A DNA stretch of 64,000 bases from Hyperoodon ampullatus. Lineage: Eukaryota > Chordata > Mammalia > Artiodactyla > Ziphiidae. Numbering within the stretch: the first letter of the stretch is position 1; every line of letters begins with the position of its first letter. Made by a program: the position numbers and the translations under genes. The DNA lies in contig OX457061.1 in NCBI GenBank assembly GCA_949752795.1, positions 127,253,530-127,317,529 of the forward strand. Reading direction: 5' to 3'. This document shows, piece by piece, positions 12,385 through 23,319 of the stretch. The notes under the pieces are model-generated. The model saw only the letters and a program-made list of their open reading frames with translations. It searched no databases and had not been told where the DNA came from.

Positions 12385-12690
12385 TTTCCATACATTCAAC
12401 AAACGCTACCTGAGGTCCGCCGTGCTTTCTGGCCCATGGTAATGCACCACTGAGTAGGAAAATGTCCCTGCGCTCAGGAACTTACATTCCCAAGGCATAG
12501 ATTGAAAAAATGCACAAGTGGACACACAATGCCAGGTACCGGTAAGTGCTATGGAGCACGATGTGGCAGGTTAGAGGAATAAGAGTGTGGTGAAGGCAGG
12601 AGGGAGCTCCTTTAAGGAAGGAAGGCTCACTGAGGGGCCAGGAACCTGGTCCCTTTTTACTCTCCTGGTGGATGAGACCCAGACTAATGC
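12385..12690 (-). repeat. L2 LINE relic
   Basis: The order catacattcaacaaacgc, ctcaggaacttacattccca, ggtaagtgctatggagcac and gctcactgagg follows the reverse complement of the L2 3' region. It is ancient and diverged. Open frames over it are not coding. Confidence 0.55.
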
Positions 12691-12999
12691 GGATGTAAGA
12701 ACGGGAAGGCACAGAACTGTGGGCTTGGGATGGGCGGTGTCACCCCATCTCAGAGGCTCCTGCATCCAACTACCAAATGCAAGTCAGCAGTGACCTGACA
12801 ATCTCACAGTAGCCTTCGAATACATAAAGGGATTTGTCAGTTTTCTGAAAACGTAAGAGGAAGTTCTTTCAAACTGCAATTAAATTTAAACATAATATAA
12901 ACATAATATTTTACTAATAAACATTAATCACAAGAATAGATTACTAAGGGTAAATGTATAATCTTTTTGGGGGGTCATATTTAAAATAATATTTATTAT

Positions 13000-13095
13000 T
13001 AACTTATTAGTTCCACAAACATGTATCAGGCTTCTGTAATACAATGATACTGGCACTGAAAATAGTGATAAAGGCATAGTTCCTTGCTTTCAAAT
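13000..13095 (-). repeat. Possible L2 fragment
   Basis: Pattern of ttccacaaacatgtatcagg, gatactggcactgaaaatag and catagttccttgctttcaaa, as expected for an antisense L2 3' end. It is short, and the call is tentative. Confidence 0.35.
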
Positions 13096-13314
13096 CAACT
13101 ACAATGAGAACTCTGCTAGATAAACACAAGATGCTCAAGTCAGATCAGACAGTGCCCACACCCTGCTTCACAGACGACCACACAGCCGTGACCTGCTCAG
13201 AGGTTCCCAGCCCCACTCCCTCCCCATCAGCTTTGTTGGGAAGATATCACCTCGCTTGCATATTGCTGTGTTCCTGCCTCAGACCAGTGTTTTAAATATA
13301 GTTGGCATTCAATA

Positions 13315-14239
13315 GACACTTCTCCAAAGAAGACATACAAATGGCCAATAAACACATGAAAAAAATGCTCAACATCAGTAATTATCAGAGAAACGCAAAT
13401 CAAAACTACAATGAGGTATCAACTCACACCAGTCAGAGTGACCATCATTAAAAAGTCTACAAACAATAAATGCTGGAGAGGGTGTGGAGAAAAGGGAACC
13501 CTCTTGCACTGTTGGTGGGAATGTAAATTGGTGCAAGCCACTACGCAGAACAGTATGGAGGTTCCTTAAAAAGCTAAAAATAGAACTACCATATGACCCA
13601 GCAATCCCACTACTGGAAGTATATCCAGAGAAAACCACGATTCGAAAAGATACTTGCACCCCAATGTTCACTGCAGCACAATTTACAATAACCAAGACAT
13701 GGAAGCAACCTAAATGTCCCCCAACAGAGGAACGCATAAAGAAGATGTGGTACCTATATACAATGGAATATTACTCAGTCATGAAAAGAATGAAATAATG
13801 CCATTTGCAGCAACATGGATGAACCTAGAGATTATCATACTAAGTGAAGTAAATCAAAGAAAGACAAATATCATGGTATCACTTATATGTAGAATCTAAA
13901 ATACTGATACAAATAAACTTATATACAGAACAGAAACAGACCAACAGATATAACAAACTTATGGTTACTAAAGGGGAAAGGGAGTATAAATTAGGAGTTT
14001 AGGATTAACAAAAACACACTAATATATACATAGTAGATAACCAACAAGCACTTACCATATAGCACAAGGAACTATACTCAGTATTTTGTAATAACCTATA
14101 AGGGAAAAGAATCTGGAATATATATATATATATATAACTGAATCACTTTGATGCACACCTGAAACAAGCCTAACATTGTAAATCAATTACACTTCAATGA
14201 AAAAAAATTCTGTGAAAACACTAAAATAAATAAATACAT
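13315..14239 (+). mobile_element. 5'-truncated L1 (ORF2 C-terminus plus 3'UTR)
   Basis: It starts in the ORF2 C-terminal region (reading frames give [20 protein letters not shown] and [17 protein letters not shown]) and runs through the 3'UTR (caacaagcacttaccatata, gaatcactttgatgcacacc) to an A-rich tail. Flanking 17-bp target duplications are at 13298-13314 and 14240-14256 and differ at one base (atagttggcattcaata, atagtcggcattcaata). The coding part is broken by stops. A short (TA)n lies at about 14117-14137. Confidence 0.93.
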
Positions 14240-14644
14240 ATAGTCGGCATTCAATAATCATTTGTTGCAGGAATGAACAAACTAATAACAAGTAGATAAT
14301 ATGAGCGACCCCAGTGTGGGAGCAGGTCACGGGACACACAGCTGATGCCAGCAGTTCCCAGACGAGGCCACGGCTGAGTTGAATTAGGTCCCCAGGGGAG
14401 CGCCAGGTCAGAGAAGAGAGGACGTAAGGTATAGAGAACACGGCTATTCAAGGCTTCCTGTTCTTTCTCTGAGACTTGAGCAAGAGGTGGATACCAATGA
14501 CAAAGGGGTCTGTGATAAAGAGGGTCTCACGGGTCCTGCAGAGGGGCTGGTGCTTCACACTGAACAGGACGGAGGGGGAGAAGGCTGAGCTCCTGCTACT
14601 GCCTTTGACGGGACCCCTGTGGTGGGACATAGGGGGACGTGGTG

Positions 14645-15140
14645 CACCACACACACACACACCACACACCCCACACACACAGCACACACCAAACACACAC
14701 ACACACCAAACACACACACACACCCCACACACACACCACACCCCCCACACACACACACCCCACACACCACACACACCACACACACCACACACACACACCA
14801 CACACACACACACACCACACACACCCCACACACCACACACACCCCACACACACCACACACACACACCCCACACCAAACACACACACCCCACACACACACC
14901 CCACACCACACACACACACCACACACACCCCCCACACCAAACACACACACACACCACACACACCCCACACACACACCACACCAAACACACACACACACCA
15001 CACACACCACACACCAAACACACACACACACACCACACACACCCCACATGCACACCACACACCAAACACACACACACACCACACACACACCACACACACA
15101 CACACCAAACACACACACACACCAAACACACACACACACA
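14645..15140. repeat. Large CA/CCA-rich tandem array
   Basis: About 496 bp of almost pure C and A on the plus strand, mixing (CA)n, accacacacc and caccaaacacac units rather than a simple dinucleotide. Open frames of 174-238 aa exist in all phases on both strands only because the array contains no stop triplets; the predicted chains are His/Thr-, Pro- or Cys/Val-rich and are not genes. Confidence 0.97.
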
Positions 15141-15149
15141 ATGATATGA

Positions 15150-15790
15150 CAGCCCCCTGCTGAGAATAAGGGGAAGAGAGTCAACCAGGACGATTCACAA
15201 CTATTTGCTGTGGAATGGCTCTGAATGTGTCCAGGATTTATCTCTGCCACAGGGAGGAAACCAGGAAACATTCTTTTCTTGACACCTCATTGCCTTTTTA
15301 AAATTCAAAATCTCTTTTTCCAAGCCTGAGCCCTGCTTTTGTGAACAAGCCATTTTAACTTCATTTTCTTTCCTATTTATTTATTGGTAAGAACATCAAG
15401 GAGACAATGGGTGAGAAAGCATTTTAAAGTTACAGGACGTCTACAGACATTGCTATTAGTGTGATTATTTTACTGTTTTTCTCCACTGCTTGTGCTTTCT
15501 GTTCTCTCACACATTTGGTTTTAAGATTTCCCTCAACTTCCTGCCTATATTACTTTTCTTCTTCACTTCCTTTCTTTCTTTCTTTTTCTCTTTCAGCACA
15601 ATGACGTAGCTTATTAATGTCATAAGGAGTAATTCCTCCCCCCACCAATGAATGATCTCGCCATGAGAGAAACTTCAACAAAGCACCTACTGCAATATTT
15701 CCTGTGGGATATTTCATGTGTCTAGGCCATGGGAAGTATGCATATGTTCTAAAAGTCCTACAGAGGGTGTTACAGAACACAGACTTTGGT
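15150..15790. other. Single-copy sequence with a short TTTC tract
   Basis: Contains a ctttctttctttctttttct tract near 15568-15592 and otherwise no recognised repeat or gene. Confidence 0.4.
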
Positions 15791-15794
15791 ACTA

Positions 15795-15960
15795 ATAATA
15801 ACAATGATGATAATTATAATAAAGTGATACTTCTGAAGACTTACTGAGTTCCAGGCACTTTACTTCATTTAATTCTTACTATACTCTTGTGGATCTGTGG
15901 AATTATCCAAATCTTACCTGGACACAGAGCCCTAAAGAAGAATATGCAGCACCCCCAGGG
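15795..15960 (-). repeat. MIR SINE relic
   Basis: aataataacaatgatgataa followed by gagttccaggcactttactt and ttaattcttactatactctt is the reverse complement of the MIR 3' half. Ancient and diverged. Confidence 0.5.
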
Positions 15961-16319
15961 TATGGAGCTGGAGATCAAGTTCATGTGGGTGTGTCTCCAA
16001 ATACTTTGCTCCTAGCACTCACTTCCTCCCATATTTTTGTCAGGCTACTACCTTCCTACTTCTAAATTTGTTCATCCTACGAGCACAATCTGGCATAGGA
16101 CTGTGCCTGATTCTGGGAGAAAGTCCCAACAACACAAAGTAATGCAAATCAGTATTAAACGCGTGCATGTAAGTAAATTATAATTATTGGTAAATAAGTA
16201 TAAAATGCTCCTCATAGGAAACTGCATTTAAATTGGAGGCATTTGCTAGAACAAAGCATAAGGCACACAAATACACAACATGTTCTGGAAAAATCAAGTA
16301 GTTCACAGCCCCAGGAAAT

Positions 16320-16500
16320 CAGTGATGTTCCCCCCGGGAAAGCAGACCCTGAAGCTGTTGGTCGGAGAGGTCACAGCGACCCAGGTATGGGGGGCCTTGC
16401 ACCCAGAGTTTCTGACACAGTGAGTCTGAGGTGGGTTCCAAGAATTTGCACTTCTAGAAATATCCTAAGTGATGCTGCTTGTTCATGGACCACCCTTTCT
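16320..16500 (+). repeat. MER5A-like hAT (Charlie) MITE
   Basis: The stretch acccagagtttctgacacag, then gtctgaggtggg, agaatttgcacttctag and gtgatgctgctt follows the MER5A order. The right end gaccaccctttctga is diverged. A second copy in the other orientation is at 33222. Confidence 0.6.
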
Positions 16501-16509
16501 GAAATACAG

Positions 16510-17255
16510 TCTTAACAAAACCAGTTTCTAGATACCTTTCATATATATTCTCTCTTCTAAAATCTGCATGAGAAATCATCTGTGGGGGAAATCTTGAGCA
16601 AATTCTCTTTTCCTGTATCCCTTTTGTAATTGCCTTTATTTCACTTTAAACATGGAAGGCACACGTGGAATCTTTCTGTGATGTATTGGTCACCACACAA
16701 AAAGGCAATTACAAATATTGATATTAATAGAGAGTGTGAATGACTCCAAATGAACCAACTTTTGCAAGTCAGGTGGTTTACTTCCTTTACTTTCAACAAA
16801 AATAAAGGGAAATCTAGTGAAAATGTCATCTGATAGATTTTCTAAATTAATTCTGGGGGATAGATAAGTTTGTGAATTCAGCAAGGAGTTCAAACTCAGT
16901 AACACTGGAATAAGTGTTTCTTCCATCTTTTATCTTCAAAATTTGTCAGTCTCTATTTCTATAAAAAGAAAAACAAGAATAGAACTAATGCTGAATTCTG
17001 GGTCATTCCAACCAAAAGTGACATTCATCCATGAATACAAAAAACAACATGGGGAAAAAAAATCTATCAATCTTATAATTAGATGTATTGCAAATAAAAG
17101 TTTATCGTTATTTGTGATACTAATATACCAAAATCAGTAAAATTTTTAGGTTTCTTTGATCACTTTTTAGTACTAATAAGTGCAACAATATCCTAAACCA
17201 GAAGAAAGTTTTATTAACACTTACAGCCACATGGTGACAGGAAATTAAATCAAAA
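16510..17255. other. AT-rich single-copy sequence, no gene recognised
   Basis: No repeat family or coding signal recognised; open frames are short and without motif. Confidence 0.4.
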
Positions 17256-17266
17256 AATAATATTTC

Positions 17267-17486
17267 GGGCTTCCCTGGTGGCGCAGTGGTTGAGAGTCCG
17301 CCTGCCAGTGCAGGGGACACGGGTTCGTGCCCCGGTCCGGGAAGATCCCACATGCCGCGGAGTGGCTGGGCCCGTGAGCCATGGCCGCTGGACCTGCGCA
17401 TCCGGAGCCTGTGCTCCGCAACGGGAGAGGCCACAACAGTGAGACGCCCGCGTACCACACACACACACAAAAAAAATAATAATAAT
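17267..17486 (+). mobile_element. CHR-2-type SINE (short form) with microsatellite tail
   Basis: Begins gggcttccctggtggcgcag, has the A box tggcgcagtgg and B box gttcgtgccccg, and ends in a tail that has become (CA)n, A-rich and (TAA)n. The target duplication aataatatttc is at 17256-17266 and 17487-17497. The open frames of 72-116 aa over it are SINE translations. Confidence 0.92.
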
Positions 17487-17499
17487 AATAATATTTCAA

Positions 17500-18990
17500 T
17501 TCATGTACTCATTTATATTCAAACAATTACTTTAGGACTGACCAATAAAAGACCATCAAACAAAAAATAATGTAATAGGTTATAAGTCTGTAAATAAAGG
17601 AATTGCAACACGAGTTCAGGAATAAAAAGGAATCGTGTGTAAGGAAATTTGAAATAAACACACAAGATTACTGGATGTGCCCAGTGCAAAATCACCCATT
17701 ATTCAGAGCCCACTGCCCAGGTTTTCTGGTCTTTCTTTACCCTTGTGCTGTTTTAAAACTCTGTACGTGGTAGATAACTGATGAATATGCAAAATAAATT
17801 ATGTCTACAGACAGGCAAACAACTGTCCAGTAAATACTGAAGTGACTTACATTCCCCACCTCCTTAGAATATGCCAGTTTGGGTCCAGTGTAAATTAATG
17901 TCAGCATCTCTTTACTCTATATGCATTTGCTTTTCCTTCTTCTCATTTGAACCACTTGATATCTGCCTGGTTTCATGCTTAATTGGGAACTAAATACAAT
18001 ATTTAACATGTTTTCATTTTATCTCTGTGTGAGAGTCATGATTTTACCCCTTTTAAAATATTATTCTTTAATAGATACAATATTGTTAGCTGTATAAAAA
18101 AAAACTTAGTTTGTATATTCTCTAAATGGATGATAGTGAGTATCCAATTGCTACTTATTTAGATTCCATTGGACACTTTCAAAGTGTGATATAAAAACTT
18201 GATTTTAACATGTTGATATTTAAAATATACTGAAAATTATATTATGTTTAACTAGTTACACTTGTGATTAAAAGAACTTAGCTATTAACTTATAATGTAC
18301 AAGGGATACTAATCATTGAATAAAACTCTTAAGAGTATTCTCAAGCAAAAGCACATAATGTGCCCCAGCATAGATTATATGCAAGGCCATAAACTACATG
18401 AGAAGATGTGGAATGAACACTTGGTATCAAATGCAGAGTACTTTAAATACCTTGCTAAAACTGAGGTTGCTCTGCAAACAATGGTTTTTAAAGAAGGGAA
18501 TGAAACCATCTGACTTGAGGAAGAAAAAGATAACTTTGGTTGCAATATAATAAAAGGTGTGGAATAAGTGAGGAACCAGAGGTGGTGGAATGGGTTTAGA
18601 TGATTATTACAATAGACATTTGTAGTCAATAGTTCCAGCTAAAAATAATGATGGTTTCCTAGTGAAACAGTGATAGAATAAAAAAAAACTGGGTGTGGGA
18701 GAAATTATGGAGACAAAATGTCCAGCAAACAGGGACTGGATGAAGTAAATGAGGTAGAAGAATCAGTAAGGACTCTGGGTAGGCAACACTCAAATCTCTG
18801 CCTTTATGTCCGTTTGTCTATCTCTCTATCCACCTACCTATCTATCCATCCCATCTCCCTGACCATTTAATTGAGCTGTACATCTGTGTGGAAGTCTATT
18901 TGGATACTTCCCTAGGACTTCTAATTCCTATGCCCTAAATAGAACTAATTACCTACCCTAGCTACAATAATCACTTCCTCTCCACTCTCT
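17500..18990. other. AT-rich single-copy sequence, no gene recognised
   Basis: No recognised repeat. Open frames at 18316-18513 (plus) and 18375-18629 (minus) overlap each other and carry no motif. Confidence 0.4.
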
Positions 18991-19001
18991 CACTTATTTT
19001 T

Positions 19002-19110
19002 TTTCTGTTTTTTTTTTTAAATTGGGGTATAGTTGCTTTACAGTGTTGCATTAGTTTCTGCTGTACAACGAAGTGAATCAGCTATATGTATACATATATC
19101 CCCTCCCTCT
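19002..19110 (-). mobile_element. L1 3' terminal fragment, reverse orientation
   Basis: Poly-T and aaattggggtatagttgctt, gtttctgctgtacaacgaag and tgaatcagctatatgtatac are the reverse complement of an L1 3' end. It abuts a plus-strand ORF2 piece directly at about 19105-19115, so the two may be one inverted insertion. Confidence 0.8.
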
Positions 19111-19665
19111 TGGACCCGTCACTGTTTGCAGATGAGATGATGCTATACATAGAAAATCCTAAAAATGCTACCAGAAAACTACTAGAGCTCATCAATGAAT
19201 TCAGTAAAGTTGCCAGATACAAAATTAATACACAGAAATCTGTTGCATTTCTACACACTAACAATGAAAGATCAGAAAGAGAAATTAAGGAAACAATCCC
19301 ATTTACCATCACATCAAAAAGAATAAAATACCTAGGAATAAACCTACCTAAGGAGGCAAAAGACCTGTACTCCAAAAACCATAAGACACTGATGAAAGAA
19401 ATCGAAGATGACACAAACAGATTAAAAGATATACCATGTTCTTGGATTGGAGGAATCAATATTGTGAAAATGACTATACTACCCAAGGCAATCTACAGAC
19501 TCAATGCAATCCCTATCAAATTACCAATGGAATTTTTCACAGAACTACAACAAATAATTTTAAAATTTGTATGGAAACACAAAAGACCCCAAATAGCCAA
19601 AGGAATCTTGAGAAAGAGAAACAGAGCTGAAGAAATGAGGCTCCCTGACTTCAGACCGCATTACA
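19110..19665 (+). pseudogene. L1 ORF2 fragment (reverse transcriptase, internal)
   Basis: An uninterrupted frame from about 19086 encodes an internal ORF2 reverse transcriptase segment. It starts in the catalytic motif region ([13 protein letters not shown]), continues through [11 protein letters not shown] and IKYLGINLP, and ends near MRLPDFR. The second aspartate of the usual FADD motif is Glu here, so it would be inactive. There is no start codon context and no rest of ORF2. It is fused on the left to a reversed L1 3' end. Confidence 0.85.
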
Positions 19666-19669
19666 TTTT

Positions 19670-20340
19670 GATTTATCTGCAGTGTTTTGTGTATACCTCT
19701 GTATTTTTAAATGGTTTTTCTAGGGATTACAATGTACTTAAGTAACATATCATAATGTACTAGTATCGACATTTTAACACTTCAAATAGAAAACATCCCC
19801 ATGGTTAGGGCCTTCCTGTCTGTGATACTATTATTATCTCTTCATACATGGAAATGTCAGATAAAAATTTTATAATTTTAAAAAGCCAAGAGAAGAGTCT
19901 ACTTCTTTATCCATATTTCTTGCTCTTTCCTTAGTTCTGATTCTCCTAGTTTTCTTCTCTCATCATTTCCTTGATGTTTGAAGAACTTCCTTTAGCAATT
20001 CTTTTAGAGCATTCTGCAGGTGACAAATTCTCTTAAGACTTCCTTTAACTGGGACTGTTTTATTTCACATTTATTTCTAAAGGATAAATTCTCGATTGAG
20101 AGTTCTGTTTTCCAAAATGTTTCTCCTCTTCTAGCCCATTTTGATGAGAAATCTGTGGGTTTGATGAGTTATCAATCTATAGGGAATGTGTCTGTTCTCT
20201 TTGTTTCCCTTCAAAACTTTTTCTTTGCCTTTAGTTTTCAGAAATTTGATTATGATACATCTTGACATGGATTTCTACAGGTTTGTCCTATTTGGATTTT
20301 GACCAGTTTCTTGAATCTTTAGGTTTATATATTTTGACAG
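19670..20340 (-). mobile_element. Old mammalian L1 fragment, antisense
   Basis: The plus strand shows the T-rich signature of antisense L1M: ttcctttagcaattctttta, gacaaattctcttaag, ttctttgcctttagttttca, atttgattatgatacatctt and gaccagtttcttgaatcttt in order. Diverged and non-coding. Confidence 0.6.
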
Positions 20341-20462
20341 ACTTGGAAAAGGAAAATACCACAGCATAAACTAAGACAAAATAGTGCTTTGTTATTAATA
20401 GCACCATAAGAGACCCAAGTGTGGAGCTCTTATAAACCCGGTTTAAATTTTATGGTTTAAAC

Positions 20463-20638
20463 CAGGGTCAGTAAACTAGAGCCCAAAGGCCAAATCACCA
20501 CCCCTTCTGTTTATAATAAAGTTTTACTGGAATACAGTCATGCCCATTTTCCTTATTATCTATGCCCACTATCAGCACGATCCACAAAGCCTTAAATATG
20601 CACTCTCTGGCCCTTTGCAGATGATGTTTGCTGACCTG
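20463..20638. mobile_element. hAT-type non-autonomous DNA transposon (MITE)
   Basis: About 176 bp with imperfect terminal inverted repeats: cagggtcagtaaac on the left and caggtcagcaaac read inward from the right. Internal landmarks are ataaagttttactggaatac and ctctctggccctttgcagat, typical of a common mammalian hAT MITE. I do not commit to the exact family name. An 8-bp target duplication is not clear. Confidence 0.6.
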
Positions 20639-20644
20639 GGTCAA

Positions 20645-21380
20645 GACTAAACGTTTGAGAGAGCCTCTCCTTTCTCTGAGCCTAGATTAAAATCTTGGGA
20701 ATGTCCACCCCTCTGGCCAGTCACATGGTTCAGAAGATAAAGACACACCTGGGCAGGATATCAGCCAGGAGCCCACCAGAAAACGTGGGTCCCTCAAATT
20801 AAAACTATTCGGGGAGGTTTTACCCACAAAACAGCACTTACCACAATGTGGATGGGTACAAAGGGCCCGTAGTGGATGTGTGATCATCTCGGTCTAGTGG
20901 CAGCAGAGGGGCAGCTACGACCTCAAGACTCAGGGTAACCAAGGGAGACGCAGTTACTGGAGACAAATAGGCCAGGAGAGGACCCTGAGGGGCAGCCCCT
21001 GGGCCAGGCCAGGTGACCCCGAGGGGCGTCTCGGAGACACAGCAGAGCAGCAGCCCTGCCCTCTCCTCCCCTTCCTTCTACCTGTTACTGGGGGGCCACT
21101 CGCAATCAGAGGGGAGCTCAGACGGCACAGAACCCAGGGCTTTAGCTGGGAACCAAGCAGAGTGAGGAAGAGTGAGAGGGGTCAAGGGGCAGAGGTCAAA
21201 AGACAGGAAATACGGCAAGAATATGAGCGAGTTTTTCCTAAGTTGGACCACCTGACCAGCCATTAATAAAAATACACTAGTCAGTGACCTTCAATCAGAA
21301 AAGCAGGACGTGTGTGGGTGAGAAAGAGAAAGGAAGCAAGAACGGCCGAGGGGTTCACCCTAGTGTCCGTGTGGGTGTGC
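20645..21380. other. GC-richer single-copy sequence
   Basis: GC is raised at about 20900-21120. No recognised repeat, promoter element or coding segment. Confidence 0.4.
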
Positions 21381-21384
21381 AGGG

Positions 21385-21630
21385 GGGCACATGCATGCAC
21401 ACACATGCATGCACAGGGGCACACACATGCACACAGGGGCACACACTTGCATGCACACATACACAGGGGCACACACATGCACGTGACACATACCCACACA
21501 TAGGGGACACATGCATATACCCACACATACACAGGCATATGCATGCATGCACACATGCGCACACACAGGGGCACATGCATGCACGCACACAGAGGCACAC
21601 GTGCACAAACATGCGTGCACCCACACACGT
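21385..21630. repeat. CA-rich minisatellite with GGGGCA interruptions
   Basis: Irregular tandem units of the form cacaggggcacacacatgca and acatgcatgcac, separated by (CA)n. Unlike the array at 14645 it contains recurrent aggggcac and atgcatgc blocks. The His/Thr- and Cys/Val-rich frames of 63-156 aa over it are artefacts. Confidence 0.93.
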
Positions 21631-21639
21631 GAGAAATAC

Positions 21640-23200
21640 AGGAAAACTGTAACAATTCAACAATTTTCCCTAAATATGCAAATTCCAAACATGATTTTGT
21701 CCCAGGTTCCCTAGTTGCTTTGGAGGTCTGCTGAATACCTTCAGAAAACATCAGATATCAGGCCCTCAGCCTGTTCTCACCAAATCATTATCTATAAATT
21801 ATTTAAGGGGGAAATTTTCAGTAGCAACTGTGACCAAATTCAAACAACACTAAGTTCTTGGGAATATCCTCGGCCCAAAATTATTTATGTAAGTTGCAGC
21901 AGATATAAATTGTGTCAGTAATCTATAAAATTCATCCTTTAATTCTTATGGCTGTTCTGCAAAAATGTATTCAACACTTAATGGAAGTCTTTCGCTTGAA
22001 AATGTAAGCTCTGCCTAATTATCTCTTCTGTTAGTCATGACACCCCAAGTCGTTCCTGAGTATTTCCTCTGTGTATTTTAGAGAAAATGTGTGAACTGTG
22101 AAATGGGCAAAAAGATCACTGGGTACCTGTCTTCTGGCTATCTTCATCTTTAATTCTCTCTGAGATATTTTGCAAATCTGTAACTTGCAAAAAAACTGAC
22201 ACTATTGCAAATGATTCTTTCAGATATGCAAATAAACTGTCCAATGCAAAGGAATTGATTATTTCCTGTGAATACTGGCCACTTTTGCATCGAGTTGTAA
22301 ATTCATTTCTCATTCTAAGTGCCTAATATATGTGTGGTTTTTTGGATTCTCCCTGGAACCAATTGTAACACCTTAGTGTTTCACTCATTAATTAATTAAA
22401 CAAAATCTTTAATACATGTCTCTTTTACATTTATATGAGGCATGGTTTTACCATTTAAAAAAATTCCCTTTATTAATAGCATGACTCCAGCCCAGGGTCA
22501 TGATTTAAACTGAAGAAAGCAAGTTAGCTTCTCAAGAAGCTTCAAAAGATGTTGCTGGTTCCTTACAGCGTGGAAGTCTTGCTTAGCAGCAGCTCAAAGA
22601 AACATCAATTCAAGCACTGGAGGTGCTGTGTGTGAAGCTGGTAAAGGAAACAACCTAAAAAGACCAGCACATCCAATGCTTCTTAACTTGATCTGAGATT
22701 TGTATGATCAACTACAGTATTTGAAAGCCTGCTGTGTAGCACTTCGAAAATACCTCAGAGAATGACAGGGTATGATTTCCATTATTTTTATGGTAGAGAA
22801 AAAAGTAACTTTATTATTGTTTGAATATTTTTATACACAGCCTTCACACCTGGGCTCCCTCATCATGAAGATTGTGGGTTTCCTACTGTTCCACACTGTT
22901 ATCAGGCTAAGGAGAAAAGGTTTACATCGCCTATAAGATTAATTAGGTTTCCACCCATTTTAAAGGTATCATCTGTATTGTGAGCTGAGAGAGAAGTTGG
23001 CAGTGTGGTCCATCACCTACCAGTTGGCCTGTACACGTGTAGACAGAAATAATATGAAATCAAGCGTGCTCTGTGTGTAGTTACAGGGAGAAATGTTTCC
23101 CTTTGATGTGTTTTCAATGTCATGTAAAAATGAATCCACAAGTGCCTTTGATAATAGCCCAGAGTTTCACCTATATGAAGTGCCAACACTAAAGTAAATA
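21640..23200. other. Single-copy sequence, no gene recognised
   Basis: AT-rich. A 196-nt minus-strand open segment at 22127-22322 has a GT after it and an AG before it, but the acceptor lacks a pyrimidine tract; it is recorded among the rejected items. No repeat family recognised. Confidence 0.4.
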
Positions 23201-23204
23201 TATA

Positions 23205-23300
23205 TTTTTTGTAGAACTGAATCACTTTGCTGTGCACCTGAAACTAACACAACACTGTTACTCAACCATACTCCAATATAAAATTAAAAAGTTAAATATA
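23205..23300 (+). mobile_element. L1 3' terminal fragment (older type)
   Basis: gaactgaatcactttgctgt, gcacctgaaactaacacaac and catactccaatataaaatt, then A-rich sequence. Only the last ~90 bp of the element remain, followed by a (TA)-rich stretch. Confidence 0.75.
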
Positions 23301-23319
23301 TATGTATATATATATCTTT

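Noticed and set aside
14448..15271. Open frames of 174-238 aa on both strands (His/Thr-, Pro- or Cys/Val-rich)
   Set aside because: They translate the C/A array, which simply lacks stop triplets; every phase is open.
17286..17570. tRNA gene suggested by the A and B boxes
   Set aside because: The boxes belong to the tRNA-derived head of a CHR-2 SINE; there is no complete cloverleaf, and the unit has a SINE body, tail and target duplication.
22127..22322. Minus-strand 196-nt open segment with an AG before and a GT after it
   Set aside because: The acceptor has no pyrimidine tract and the donor (gacag/gtaccc) is weak; an open stretch of about 65 codons is common by chance.
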